DNA of 37,649 nucleotides from an uncultured Verrucomicrobia subdivision 3 bacterium (GCA_903912925.1 CAIWJG010000402.1:1-37649); one strand, 5' to 3'. Counted from the first letter of the stretch, positions 1 to 9,333 are shown. Numbers and translations: made by a program. Notes: generated by a model from the letters alone, not told the origin.

Positions 1-124
1 GAGCACAAAGCCCGCCCCCCTGCTCGTTTTAGCTCGCTGCTGAACGCTCCAGAAAATTCCCCAAACAGAAAACAAAAACCAAAAAGAAAAGCACTTACAC
101 AAATTTCTTTACAAAACCGACGAA

Positions 125-300
125 GCCACCCCAATGCGACCTCAATGCGACATCAAAGCCACCTCAATGCGTGTTGCTAGCCAGGCGGTAGCCACCTTCA
201 AGCCACCTTCATGCTACCTTCATGCTACCTCAAAGCCACCCTCATGCGTCCCTCAAGCCACCCACAGGCTTCCCACAAGCCTCCCTCAGGCTCCTCCCGC
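125..300. repeat. Degenerate tandem array, 16 units of 11 bp
   Basis: From 125 to 300 the sequence divides without any indel into 16 consecutive 11-bp units close to GCCACCTTCAA. Examples are the units at 191, 202, 213, 224 and 235; the units at 169 and 180 are the most diverged. Eleven is not a multiple of three, so the short open frames across it are unlikely to be coding. A related array lies at 15684-15760. Bases 1-124 are an A-rich stretch in which no gene or signal was recognised. Confidence 0.85.
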
Positions 301-463
301 CAACCTCAGGCTGCCCCGGACTGATTGCAGAAGGCGGAAGGCAGCCGGCCCGCTGAAGGAATGCCTGACTGAGGATCACCGGGTTGCCGGCTGGCCGACC
401 GTCCCGCTCGCCAGAATATGCCCGTGCGGCGGGAGACGGTTATTGTGTGAGCTGGGGTGTTTG

Positions 464-477
464 TGACAATACTGTCA
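464..477. promoter_or_regulatory. Palindrome before the efflux pump, possible operator
   Basis: TGACA-ATAC-TGTCA is a perfect 5-bp inverted repeat ending 5 bp before the pump start codon at 483. Its position would suit a repressor site controlling the pump operon, but no regulator gene is adjacent and the palindrome is short. Bases 301-463 show nothing else recognisable; no convincing -35/-10 pair was found. Confidence 0.3.
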
Positions 478-482
478 GGCGT

Positions 483-3400
483 ATGTGGATAGTTCGATTG
501 GCTCTTCGGCGGCCCTACACCTTTGTGGTGGCATCGCTGGTGCTGCTGCTGCTCACGCCCTTCGTGCTGCTGCGGACGCCGACCGATATCTTCCCGTCCA
601 TCAACATCCCGGTCGTCAGCATTGTCTGGCAATACGCCGGGTTGGACGCCCAGGACATCGAGCAGCGGATGAATTACATCCAGGAGCGCTCGCTCGCCAC
701 TACCGTCAACGACATCGAGCACATCGAGTCCAACGCCTACAATGGCATGGGCGTCATCAAAGTCTTCTTCCGCGAGGGCACGTCCGTGGATGGCGGGGTG
801 GCGCAGGTGACCGCTATCGCGCAGACCGTGATCCGCTCGATGCCCCCCGGCACCACGCCGCCGCTGATCATTCGCTACAGCGCTTCCACTGTTCCCATCC
901 TGCAGTACAGCATCAGCAGCCCCAAGCTCTCCGAGCAGCAGATCTTCGACCTGGCGGCCAATCAGCTCCGTGTCGGTTTGGCCACCGTGCAAGGCGCGTC
1001 CATGCCCTGGCCTTACGGCGGCAAGAACCGCATCGTGGCGGTGGACCTCGACCTGGCCGCCCTCAAGGCGAAGAACCTGGCCCCGATGGATGTGGTCAAC
1101 GCGCTCAACGCCGGAAACCTCATCCTACCGAGCGGCACCACCAAAATCGGCGGCACGGAATACGCCGTCGAGCTAAACGCCACGCCCAAGGTGATGGACG
1201 AGCTAGCCGACCTGCCGATCAGGACCGTCAACGGGGCGCTGATCCGCATCCGGGACGTGGCGCAAGTGCGGGATGGTTACCAGCCGCAGCAGAACATCGT
1301 GCGCAACGACGGGGTGCGCGGGGCGCTGCTCACCGTCTATAAGACCGGTGCCGCGTCCACGCTCGACGTGGTCAGCGGGATCAAGAAGGCCCTGCCGCGC
1401 GTTCTCAGTGGCCTGAGCGCGGACCTGAACGTAAAGGAGTTTGCCGACCAATCCGTCTTCGTCCGATCGGCCATCTCCGGCGTGGTCCGGGAAGGGGTCA
1501 TCGCCGCTGCCCTCACCGCGTTGATGATTCTGCTGTTCCTCGGGTCATGGCGCAGCACGTTCATTATTGCGCTCTCCATCCCCCTGTCGGTGCTCACCTC
1601 CATTGCCATCCTCAGCGCGCTGGGCGAGACCATTAACCTGATGACCCTGGGCGGGCTGGCGCTGGCGGTGGGCATCCTCGTGGACGACGCCACGGTGGCC
1701 ATTGAGAACATTCACCGGCACATGGCCTCGGGCAAAGCGCTGGACGACGCCATTCTGGACGGCGCGCAGGAGATCGCGATGCCAGCCTTCGTCTCGACCC
1801 TGTGCATCTGCATTGTCTTCGTGCCGATGTTCTTCCTGACCGGGGTGGCGCACTACCTGTTTGTGCCGCTGGCGGAGGCGGTGGTGTTCGCCATGCTCGC
1901 CAGCTATGTGTTGTCGCGAACGCTGGTTCCGACACTGGTGATGTGGTTCTACCGAGGCGTGGACCACTACGGCCATGACGCCCCCGCCGCAACCGCTGCC
2001 TGGCTGCGGCCTTTGGCAGCCGTGCAGACCGGCTTCGAGCGGGGCTTCGAGCGCTTCCGCGAGGGCTACCGGCTGCTGCTCGGGGCCGTGCTGCACCATC
2101 GCATGCCGTTTGCGCTGATCTTCCTGGCGTTCTGCGTGGGCTCGATGCTGCTCGTGCCGCAGCTTGGGCAGGATTTCTTTCCCTCCGTGGACGCCGGGCA
2201 ATTCCGGCTGCACCTGCGCGCCCGGAGCGGCACGCGTATCGAAGAAACCGCCAAGCTGGTGGATGAAGTCGAGGCCGCTATTCGCCGGGAAATTCCCGCC
2301 GAAGAAGTGCATGGCATGTTGGACAATATCGGCATCCCGGTCTCCAGCATCAACATGACCTACAACGACAGCGGCCTGGTTGGCACCGGCGACGCGGATA
2401 TCCTCGTCTCGCTGCGGCCCGAACACCGCCCCACCGCCGGTTACGTGGACCGCTTGCGCGCCCGCCTCAACCGGGAGTTCCCGGGTATTGCTTTCTATTT
2501 TCTGCCCGCGGACATCGTCAGCCAGTCCATCAACTTCGGCCTGCCCGCGCCGTTCGACATCCAGTTGGTCGGGCGCAACCAGGCAAAGAACCGTGAGGTG
2601 GCCGGCCGCCTCGCCGACAAGATCCGCCAGGTGCCCGGCGCGGTGGATGTGCGCGTGCAGCAGCCGGCGGACCTGCCCAAACTAAGAGTGGCCGTGGACC
2701 GCACCAAGGCCTCCGGGATGGGGCTGTCTGAGCGCGACGTGGCCAATTCGATTATGCTCAGCCTGAGCGGCAGCAGCCAGGTGTCACCCGTCTATTGGAT
2801 GGACCCGCTGGTCGGCGTCCAATACCTCGTCAACATTCGGGTTCCCGAGCGCCAAATGGATTCGCTCTCCACCCTCAACTCGATCCCCATCAACGCCAGC
2901 CAGCCGGGCCGGGGCGACGGGCAACTGCTGGCAAACCTTGCGACCGTCACCCGCACCGCCGGCGCGCCGGTGATCTCCCATTACAACGTCACGCCGGTCA
3001 TTGACATCTTCGGCGGTGTCAGCGGGCGCGACCTGGGCGGCGTTCTGCACGATCTCAAGCCGCTCATCGCCCAGGCTGAATCCGAGCTGTCCAAGGGTAA
3101 TACGATTATGCTGCGCGGCCAGGCCGAGACGATGCACTCCAGCTTCACCGGCCTGGGCATCGGATTGGTGGTAGCGATTATGCTGATCTACCTGTTGCTG
3201 GTGGTGAACTTCCAGAGCTGGCTGGATCCGTTCATTATTATCACCGCGCTGCCAGGCGCGCTGGCCGGAGTGGTCTGGGCGCTGCACATCACGCTCACGA
3301 GCGCCAGCGTGCCCGCTCTGATGGGGGCCATCATGAGCCTGGGTGTCGCCACTGCCAATTCCGTGCTGGTGGTCACGTTCGCCCGGAACGACCTGCTGCA

Positions 3401-3707
3401 AGGGATGGACCCGCTGACCGCGGCCTGGGAGGCCGGCACCAGCCGCTTGCGGCCGGTGCTGATGACCGCGGCGGCGATGGTGATCGGCATGTTGCCCATG
3501 GCGCTGAGTTTGGGCGAAGGCGGCGAACAGAATGCGCCGCTGGGCCGCGCCGTCATTGGCGGTTTGGTCGTCGCCACGATCGCCACCCTGTTCTTCGTGC
3601 CGGTCGTCTTCAGCCTGTTGCACCGGCCTGCGACCGCGCCGGTTAAGACACCTTCCGATTTCGCGCCTCGAACCGGCGGCATCAACCCTGCCGCGGCTGG
3701 CGCTTGA
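483..3707 (+). CDS. RND efflux pump, inner-membrane permease (HAE1/AcrB type)
   Basis: This is an inner-membrane proton-driven RND pump subunit that would work with a periplasmic adaptor and an outer-membrane channel. The product is about 1074 aa, normal for the family. It starts with a short cytoplasmic stretch and TM1 (VRLALRRPYTFVVASL), followed by a periplasmic porter region. TM4 carries the proton-relay pair Asp401-Asp402 in GILVDDATVAIENI, equivalent to the Asp pair of AcrB. The second half repeats the plan. The start at 483 is chosen because the family N-terminus begins there; an in-frame extension to 384 has no family-like sequence. The adaptor gene follows at once, whereas the usual order is adaptor first. 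No TolC-type gene is in view. The substrate cannot be told from the sequence. Confidence 0.93.
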   Translation: MWIVRLALRRPYTFVVASLVLLLLTPFVLLRTPTDIFPSINIPVVSIVWQYAGLDAQDIEQRMNYIQERSLATTVNDIEHIESNAYNGMGVIKVFFREGTSVDGGVAQVTAIAQTVIRSMPPGTTPPLIIRYSASTVPILQYSISSPKLSEQQIFDLAANQLRVGLATVQGASMPWPYGGKNRIVAVDLDLAALKAKNLAPMDVVNALNAGNLILPSGTTKIGGTEYAVELNATPKVMDELADLPIRTVNGALIRIRDVAQVRDGYQPQQNIVRNDGVRGALLTVYKTGAASTLDVVSGIKKALPRVLSGLSADLNVKEFADQSVFVRSAISGVVREGVIAAALTALMILLFLGSWRSTFIIALSIPLSVLTSIAILSALGETINLMTLGGLALAVGILVDDATVAIENIHRHMASGKALDDAILDGAQEIAMPAFVSTLCICIVFVPMFFLTGVAHYLFVPLAEAVVFAMLASYVLSRTLVPTLVMWFYRGVDHYGHDAPAATAAWLRPLAAVQTGFERGFERFREGYRLLLGAVLHHRMPFALIFLAFCVGSMLLVPQLGQDFFPSVDAGQFRLHLRARSGTRIEETAKLVDEVEAAIRREIPAEEVHGMLDNIGIPVSSINMTYNDSGLVGTGDADILVSLRPEHRPTAGYVDRLRARLNREFPGIAFYFLPADIVSQSINFGLPAPFDIQLVGRNQAKNREVAGRLADKIRQVPGAVDVRVQQPADLPKLRVAVDRTKASGMGLSERDVANSIMLSLSGSSQVSPVYWMDPLVGVQYLVNIRVPERQMDSLSTLNSIPINASQPGRGDGQLLANLATVTRTAGAPVISHYNVTPVIDIFGGVSGRDLGGVLHDLKPLIAQAESELSKGNTIMLRGQAETMHSSFTGLGIGLVVAIMLIYLLLVVNFQSWLDPFIIITALPGALAGVVWALHITLTSASVPALMGAIMSLGVATANSVLVVTFARNDLLQGMDPLTAAWEAGTSRLRPVLMTAAAMVIGMLPMALSLGEGGEQNAPLGRAVIGGLVVATIATLFFVPVVFSLLHRPATAPVKTPSDFAPRTGGINPAAAGA

Positions 3708-3715
3708 GCTCAAAT

Positions 3716-4963
3716 ATGAATTCCCCTGGAATATTAGACCCGACGCCAGCCCGCCCTCCCCGGGAAGCCTTGGCGTCAGCCTCGGAAGCTGCCGCGAGTT
3801 CCGGCGCCAAATTACGCAATGCCGCCATTGTGGCCGCCGTGCTCATCGTCATTGGCGCGGTCGTCGGTCTGGTGCCCCGCTCGCTGCATCGCACTGCGTT
3901 GCGCGCCGAGACGCGGGAACTCGCCATCCGGACCGTCAGCGTGGTGTCGCCTGCCCCGGGCACGAACGCCGCCGGGCTAATGTTGCCCGCTGAAGCCAAG
4001 GCGCTCGTCGAGGCGCCGATTTATGCGCGCACCAGCGGCTACCTCAAACGCTACCTGGTGGACATCGGCGCGCAGGTCAAGGCCGGGGATTTGCTGGCCG
4101 AGATTGACGCACCGGAGCTGGATCACGAACTGGGCCAGGCGCGCGCGCAACTCACCCAGACCGAAGCCGCGCTCGCGCTGGCCCGGACCACCGAGACCCG
4201 CTGGGCCGAGTTGCTCAAGAGCTCCAGCGTGAGCGAGCAGGAAGCCGCCGAAAAGAAGGCCGACCTGGAACTCAAGTTGGCAACCGTCGAAGCTGCGCGC
4301 GCCAATGTCCTGCGGCTGGAAGACGTTCAATCCTTCGAGCGCGTCACCGCCCCCTTCTGCGGCACCATCACCGCTCGCGGAACCGATGTCGGCCAGTTGG
4401 TGGCATCGAGCGGTGGCAACGAACTGTTCCGGCTGGCGCAGACCGAAACCTTGCGTGTGTTCGTTCGCGTGCCTCAGGGATATGCCATCGGCATCACCGC
4501 CGGGCAAACGGCGGAGCTGATGATTCCCGAAAAGCGTGGCCGCGTCTTCCCGGCTAAGGTAGTGCGCACCTCCGGGGCCATGAGTGCCGATTCGCGCACG
4601 TTGCTGGTGGAGCTGGAGGTGGACAACTCACTCGGCGAGATCCTCGCCGGCACCTACGTTCAGGTACGCCTGACGGAAGCCAAGCTCGCCCCGACCCTGA
4701 CGCTGCCCTCCAATACGCTGCTATTTCGTTCCGAGGGACCGCAAGTGGGCGTGGTTGGGGCCGACGGGAAGGTCGAGTTGCGCCGTCTCGCACTGGGCCG
4801 GGACTTCGGGCCGACCATCGAAATACTTGAAGGCGTTGGCACGACCGACCGGGTCATCCTGAACCCGCCCGATTCGCTGGTCGGGGGCACGACGGTGCGC
4901 GTAGCCCAGGCCGCTAAAGAACCCGCTGGGAAAGAGATCCCCAAGGCGGTAACCGCGAAATAG
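3716..4963 (+). CDS. RND efflux periplasmic adaptor subunit (HlyD/MFP family)
   Basis: This periplasmic adaptor would link the RND pump encoded just upstream to an outer-membrane channel. The product is about 415 aa. It has an N-terminal membrane anchor around residues 38-58 (AAIVAAVLIVIGAVVGLVP) and a split lipoyl/barrel-sandwich domain (EAPIYARTSGYLKRYLVDIG and later FCGTITARGTDVGQLV). Between these lies an Ala/Glu/Leu-rich coiled coil, and a beta-barrel domain follows. The ATG at 3716 is preferred; a TTG at 3704 overlapping the pump stop codon (TTGA) is an alternative. The close spacing indicates one transcript with the pump. Confidence 0.92.
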   Translation: MNSPGILDPTPARPPREALASASEAAASSGAKLRNAAIVAAVLIVIGAVVGLVPRSLHRTALRAETRELAIRTVSVVSPAPGTNAAGLMLPAEAKALVEAPIYARTSGYLKRYLVDIGAQVKAGDLLAEIDAPELDHELGQARAQLTQTEAALALARTTETRWAELLKSSSVSEQEAAEKKADLELKLATVEAARANVLRLEDVQSFERVTAPFCGTITARGTDVGQLVASSGGNELFRLAQTETLRVFVRVPQGYAIGITAGQTAELMIPEKRGRVFPAKVVRTSGAMSADSRTLLVELEVDNSLGEILAGTYVQVRLTEAKLAPTLTLPSNTLLFRSEGPQVGVVGADGKVELRRLALGRDFGPTIEILEGVGTTDRVILNPPDSLVGGTTVRVAQAAKEPAGKEIPKAVTAK

Positions 4964-5091
4964 CAGCCTGGCTGCGACAGCGAAGATCCCCTATCTCAAA
5001 TCCATACAGGTACTGATACACTCGTTTTGCGGGGTCAGGAGAGTGGGGGACAGGGGGTTACGGCCGCGCCGCCGGTGCCGGCCGGGGGCAT

Positions 5092-5106
5092 TTAGAATTA
5101 TTCCAA
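5092..5106. promoter_or_regulatory. PerR/Fur-like operator upstream of the Fur-family gene
   Basis: The 15-mer TTAGAATTATTCCAA matches the PerR box TTATAATNATTATAA at 11 of 14 defined positions. It sits directly upstream of the -35 element of the Fur-family gene at 5147. The natural inference is autoregulation by that protein, perhaps with control of the suf genes downstream. Confidence 0.5.
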
Positions 5107-5109
5107 ATA

Positions 5110-5137
5110 TTGACAAGCGCCAGACCCGGGCTACGTT
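5110..5137 (+). promoter_or_regulatory. Sigma-70-type promoter of the fur-suf cluster
   Basis: A perfect -35 hexamer TTGACA (5110-5115) is followed after 16 bp by a weaker -10, TACGTT (5132-5137). Transcription would begin near 5144, only a few bases before the ATG at 5147, so the message would be almost leaderless. No Shine-Dalgarno sequence precedes that ATG, which fits. Confidence 0.5.
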
Positions 5138-5146
5138 GTCCGTACC

Positions 5147-5596
5147 ATGCGCGGAACGGTGCTTAATGACCTCGACAACCGGCTGAATGAACGGCTGGCG
5201 ACGCGCGGTTTTCGGTTTACGCCCCAGCGCGAGCAGGTCTATGCTGTGCTGCTGCGGAAACGCGATCACCCGACGGCGGAGGAAGTGTTTATTCGTGCCA
5301 AGCGCGAGATACCGGACATTTCCATGGCGACGATCTATAATTGCCTGGATGCGCTGGTGGAATGCGGGCTGGCCCGGCAGGTGACCCTGGAACGGGGCGC
5401 CACGCGCTTCTGCCCGAACATGCGCGAGCACGGTCACTTTTATTGCGACCAGTGCCAGAGTGTGTTTGATATTGGTCTGCCGGCTGAGCCTGGAATCGCG
5501 CTGCCGAAAGGCTTTCGGGCGGAGCGTTATGATGTCGCCATTCATGGGCGCTGTCCGGCGTGTTCGAACGGGAAGAACCCTGCGGGAAAGGGTTAA
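5147..5596 (+). CDS. Fur-family metal-dependent transcriptional regulator (PerR-like)
   Basis: This is a DNA-binding repressor of the Fur superfamily, 149 aa. The winged helix covers roughly residues 10-85 (RFTPQREQVYAVL, HPTAEEVF, SMATIYNCLDALVECGL). The C-terminal dimerisation half carries two CxxC pairs, Cys100/Cys103 (FYCDQC) and Cys136/Cys139 (CPAC), which form the structural zinc site in this family. The classic HHH stretch of iron-responsive Fur is reduced here to EHGHFYC. A PerR-like box and a promoter lie just upstream, and sufB begins 68 bp downstream. It may therefore couple Fe-S cluster assembly to iron or peroxide, in a role analogous to SufR or IscR elsewhere. The target set is inferred. 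Confidence 0.88.
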   Translation: MRGTVLNDLDNRLNERLATRGFRFTPQREQVYAVLLRKRDHPTAEEVFIRAKREIPDISMATIYNCLDALVECGLARQVTLERGATRFCPNMREHGHFYCDQCQSVFDIGLPAEPGIALPKGFRAERYDVAIHGRCPACSNGKNPAGKG

Positions 5597-5620
5597 ATGG
5601 GTTACATGGGTTACATGGGG
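5589..5620. repeat. 9-bp tandem repeat ATGGGTTAC
   Basis: Two full copies of ATGGGTTAC (5597-5605 and 5606-5614) with partial copies on both sides fill the gap between the Fur-family gene and sufB. Simple repeats of this kind occur at several gene junctions in the window. Confidence 0.7.
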
Positions 5621-5664
5621 ATGCGGCGGCAGAATGATGTTTTTGCAGGATTGGTTAAACAACG

Positions 5665-7113
5665 ATGAGCACAGCAACCGAGACAATCGAAGGCCTGGTC
5701 AAGACGGAATATAAGTACGGCTTCGTTACCGACGTGGAAGCCGACGCGGCGCCGCCGGGCCTGAATGAGGACATCGTCCGACTGATCTCGGCGAAGAAGA
5801 ACGAACCGCCGTTCATGCTGGACTGGCGCCTCAAGGCCTATCGGCATTGGCTGACGATGCAGGAGCCGACGTGGCCGCACGTGCATTATTCGCCGATTGA
5901 TTACCAGGCTTCGGTGTACTACTCCGCGCCGAAGAAGAAGGGCGAGGGGCCGCGGAGCCTGGATGAGGTCGATCCCAAGCTGCTGGAGACTTATGAGAAG
6001 CTTGGCATCCCCTTGAAGGAACGCGAGCGGCTGGCCGGAGTGGCGGTGGATGCGGTGTTTGATAGTGTGTCGGTGGGTACCACGTTCAAGAAGCAGTTGG
6101 GCGAGAAGGGCATCATCTTTTGCTCGTTCACGGAAGCGGTCCAGGAACATCCCGAGCTGGTGAAGAAGTATCTGGGGACGGTGGTGCCGTACACGGATAA
6201 CTACTTTTCAGCGCTCAACTCCGCGGTGTTCAGCGACGGCTCGTTCTGCTTCATCCCCAAAGGGGTGCGCTGTCCGATGGAACTGTCCACCTATTTCCGG
6301 ATCAACGCGGCCAATACCGGCCAGTTCGAGCGGACGCTCATTGTGGCCGAGGAAGGGGCTTCGGTGAGCTACCTGGAAGGCTGCACGGCGCCGATGCGGG
6401 ATGAGCATCAGTTGCACGCCGCGGTGGTGGAGTTGATCGCGATGGACAACGCGCAGATCAAGTACTCGACCGTGCAGAACTGGTATCCGGGCGACGAGCA
6501 GGGTCGGGGGGGCATCTACAACTTCGTAACCAAGCGCGGCCTGTGCAAAGGCAAGAACTCGAAGATCTCCTGGACCCAGGTGGAGACCGGCTCCGCGATC
6601 ACGTGGAAATACCCGAGCTGCATCCTGCTGGGGGACAATTCCATAGGCGAATTCTATTCGGTGGCGGTGACGAACAATTACCAACAGGCGGACACGGGCA
6701 CCAAGATGATCCACATCGGCAAGAACACGCGGAGCACGATCGTGTCCAAGGGCATCTCCGCCGGGCACGGCCAGAACAGCTATCGGGGCCTGGTAAAAAT
6801 CCAGAAGAGTGCTACTAACGCCCGCAACTTCTCGCAGTGCGATTCGTTGCTGCTGGGCGACAAGTGCGGCGCACACACGTTCCCCTACATCGAGGTGAAG
6901 AACACGACCGCGCGGGTGGAGCACGAGGCCTCGACCTCCAAGATCGGCGAGGACCAGATCTTCTATTGCAACCAGCGCGGCCTGGCGACACAGGATGCCG
7001 TAAACATGATCGTAAACGGCTTCTGCAAGGAAGTGTTTCGCGAGCTGCCCATGGAGTTCGCGGTCGAGGCGCAAAAGTTGCTCGGGGTGAGCCTGGAGGG
7101 GAGCGTGGGGTGA
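5665..7113 (+). CDS. sufB: Fe-S cluster assembly scaffold SufB
   Basis: SufB is the scaffold of the SUF system, on which Fe-S clusters are built together with the ATPase SufC and normally SufD, in the cytoplasm. The 482-aa length is typical. Recognisable blocks are [20 protein letters not shown], the [17 protein letters not shown] segment, [27 protein letters not shown] and the C-terminal [15 protein letters not shown] and QRGL segments. The gene follows the Fur-family regulator. The next gene is not sufC but a PIN-toxin gene 10 bp downstream; sufC follows after that pair. No sufD, sufS or sufU is present in the window. Confidence 0.97.
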   Translation: MSTATETIEGLVKTEYKYGFVTDVEADAAPPGLNEDIVRLISAKKNEPPFMLDWRLKAYRHWLTMQEPTWPHVHYSPIDYQASVYYSAPKKKGEGPRSLDEVDPKLLETYEKLGIPLKERERLAGVAVDAVFDSVSVGTTFKKQLGEKGIIFCSFTEAVQEHPELVKKYLGTVVPYTDNYFSALNSAVFSDGSFCFIPKGVRCPMELSTYFRINAANTGQFERTLIVAEEGASVSYLEGCTAPMRDEHQLHAAVVELIAMDNAQIKYSTVQNWYPGDEQGRGGIYNFVTKRGLCKGKNSKISWTQVETGSAITWKYPSCILLGDNSIGEFYSVAVTNNYQQADTGTKMIHIGKNTRSTIVSKGISAGHGQNSYRGLVKIQKSATNARNFSQCDSLLLGDKCGAHTFPYIEVKNTTARVEHEASTSKIGEDQIFYCNQRGLATQDAVNMIVNGFCKEVFRELPMEFAVEAQKLLGVSLEGSVG

Positions 7114-7123
7114 ATTCCCGGCG

Positions 7124-7597
7124 ATGAGACCCAAGCTTTATCTGGAAAGCACAATCCCGAGCTACCTGGTTGCCAGGCCGAGTCAGGCTGTCGTCGTTGC
7201 CGGCCAACAGCTTACCACGCACCAGTGGTGGGCCAAGCGGCTGAAAGACTTCGATATCTATGTTTCGCAAGTGGTCTTGGAAGAAATCAGCGCCGGGGAC
7301 GAGGAGATGGCGCGGCAGCGCCTCGAACTGGTAAAGTCCTTCGCCGAATTGCGGCTTACAGACGAAGTGAATGTTTTAACCAAAGCCTTGCTGCGACGCG
7401 GACCGCTGCCCCCGAAAGCCGCTCGCGATGCCGCGCATATTGCGGTTGCCACGGTTCATGGCATGCACTTCTTGCTGACGTGGAACTGCCGCCACATTGC
7501 AAATGCCGAAATACTGGGTAAAGTACAGAAGATATGCGAGCAACGCGGTTACAATTGTCCGGTCGTATGTACACCGGCGGAATTGATGGGAATATGA
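7124..7597 (+). CDS. PIN-domain toxin, VapC-like (ESTIPSYL subgroup)
   Basis: This 157-aa protein looks like a PIN-domain ribonuclease toxin of a type II toxin-antitoxin pair. The N-terminus LYLESTIPSYL is the first PIN strand with an acidic residue (Glu8) in place of the usual Asp. Other candidate catalytic acids are Glu53/Glu54 in VVLEEIS and Asp102 in ARDAAHIAVA, and the ending TWNCRHIAN is typical of this PIN subgroup. It starts 10 bp after sufB, and its stop codon overlaps the start of the small gene behind it (ATGA). Its place between sufB and sufC is unusual and suggests insertion into the suf operon. Activity is inferred from the family. Confidence 0.82.
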   Translation: MRPKLYLESTIPSYLVARPSQAVVVAGQQLTTHQWWAKRLKDFDIYVSQVVLEEISAGDEEMARQRLELVKSFAELRLTDEVNVLTKALLRRGPLPPKAARDAAHIAVATVHGMHFLLTWNCRHIANAEILGKVQKICEQRGYNCPVVCTPAELMGI

Positions 7598-7770
7598 AGA
7601 CAGCAATCAAAGATGAGATTCTGGAGGAGACCTGGAAGATCAAAGACGGGCTCGCTGCTAAGTATGATTACGATGTGGACGCCATGTTTCGCGCCATGCG
7701 CGAGGGCGAGAAGCGCTCCGGGCACAAACTCGTTTCGTTTGTGAAGCCCAAGCGGAAGGCCGACAAGTAG
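7594..7770 (+). CDS. Small antitoxin-like partner of the PIN toxin
   Basis: This 58-aa charged protein begins MKTAIKDEILEETWKIKD and ends in a basic tail (KPKRKADK). The ATG at 7594 overlaps the toxin stop codon by 4 bp, so translation is probably coupled. A toxin-first order with a short, charged second gene fits this PIN subgroup. No DNA-binding motif is obvious, and the antitoxin role rests mainly on the arrangement. A longer in-frame reading back to 7534 would run inside the toxin gene and is not preferred. Confidence 0.7.
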   Translation: MKTAIKDEILEETWKIKDGLAAKYDYDVDAMFRAMREGEKRSGHKLVSFVKPKRKADK

Positions 7771-7856
7771 TCCTTGCGAACGGCCCGGCTGAAGAGGCTA
7801 TAACAGGAACGGGAGAGCGAACTGAATCGGAATTTCAGAAACCAAGTTAGCAGACC

Positions 7857-8627
<771 letters not shown>

Positions 8628-8696
8628 AGGCCCGCTAGCAGGGCGCGGCATCCCCACCGCGCCTCGCCCGCGACTGGCTCGGGCAACACGTCCTCT

Positions 8697-8723
8697 AACC
8701 GGCTGTGGGGATCTTCCGGTTTT
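8697..8723 (+). terminator. Weak terminator-like hairpin after sufC
   Basis: AACCGG (8697-8702) and CCGGTT (8716-8721) can pair around a 13-nt loop and are followed by a short T run. It lies between sufC and the pilin-like gene, where a terminator is expected, but the stem is only 6 bp. Confidence 0.25.
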
Positions 8724-8856
8724 CCACCGCAACCAACACCCGTTTCTGTTGTTCATTACTGGTAGCGGTTGGCAGCCGGCAATACGTGAACAATCATCGT
8801 AATCATAATAACCCGCCTGCTGCCTGGTTCACGCCGCTACAACAGAAAGGCGAAGT

Positions 8857-9219
8857 ATGAAGAACATTAGTTCCCGTAGGAGCGGTTTCACGCTGGTGGA
8901 GATCATGATCGTGGTGGCCATCATCGGCCTGCTGGCCTCGATCGCGATTCCCAACTACGCGCAGTCCCGCGAAGCCGCACGCCGAGGCGTGTGTATCAAC
9001 AACCTGCAGCAGATCGAGGGCGCGATTCAGCGCTGGTCGCTGGACATGCACAAAGACGAAGGGCAAGCGGTTACTTACAGCGACATTCGGAGCTATCTCA
9101 AACATTCGGTGGTTTGTCCTGCCGGCGGCACCAGATTCGAGGACAGCTACACGATTACCACCGTGCAGGAAGGTCCGACCTGCCAGAAGAAGCCCGCGAT
9201 GCATCTGCTGCCACCTTAA
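8857..9219 (+). CDS. Type IV pilin-like / pseudopilin protein with prepilin leader
   Basis: The N-terminus has a class III prepilin leader: basic MKNISSRRSG, then FTLVEIMIVV with cleavage expected between Gly10 and Phe11 and the conserved Glu at +5 (Glu15), then the hydrophobic helix AIIGLLASIAIPNY. The mature region is short (120 aa in total). It has the REAARRGVCINNLQQIEGAI helix seen in verrucomicrobial pseudopilins and three Cys residues in the C-terminal half. A weak purine-rich SD (AAAGGCG) precedes the ATG. It could be a minor pilin or type II secretion pseudopilin; no assembly genes are nearby. Confidence 0.88.
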   Translation: MKNISSRRSGFTLVEIMIVVAIIGLLASIAIPNYAQSREAARRGVCINNLQQIEGAIQRWSLDMHKDEGQAVTYSDIRSYLKHSVVCPAGGTRFEDSYTITTVQEGPTCQKKPAMHLLPP

Positions 9220-9253
9220 GCGCCGCGCCTCCACTTGCGGCCAGCGAGGCGGC

Positions 9254-9333
9254 GCCGGTCTCTGACCCGGCATTCCGCCTGCGTCCGGATCACACCGGGT
9301 CGGAGACCGGCACTCCTGTCCGCTGCGAGTGCC
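9254..9333. repeat. Two overlapping hairpins between pilin and lptF-like genes
   Basis: A 17-bp inverted repeat with one mismatch (9254-9270 and 9295-9311) surrounds a 24-nt loop. A second 7-bp stem (GGCACTC 9309-9315, GAGTGCC 9327-9333) shares three bases with the first, so the two stems partly exclude each other. No T tract follows. This looks like a REP-type intergenic palindrome, though a regulatory role cannot be excluded. Confidence 0.7.

Noticed and set aside
134..466. Open frame of 110 codons over the first 11-bp array
   Set aside because: The repeat period is 11 bp and the product is a Pro/Thr/Ser-rich artefact of the array.
2784..3713. Minus-strand open frame opposite the end of the RND pump gene
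   Set aside because: Antisense shadow of a well-supported gene, with Gln/His/Arg-rich low-complexity translation.
4963..4975. GCAGC/GCTGC hairpin after the adaptor gene as a terminator
   Set aside because: The stem is only 5 bp with no T tract, so it was not listed.
8761..8810. Promoter of the pilin-like gene using TTGGCA at 8769 and CATAAT at 8804
   Set aside because: The spacing of 29 bp is too long and no better pair was found.
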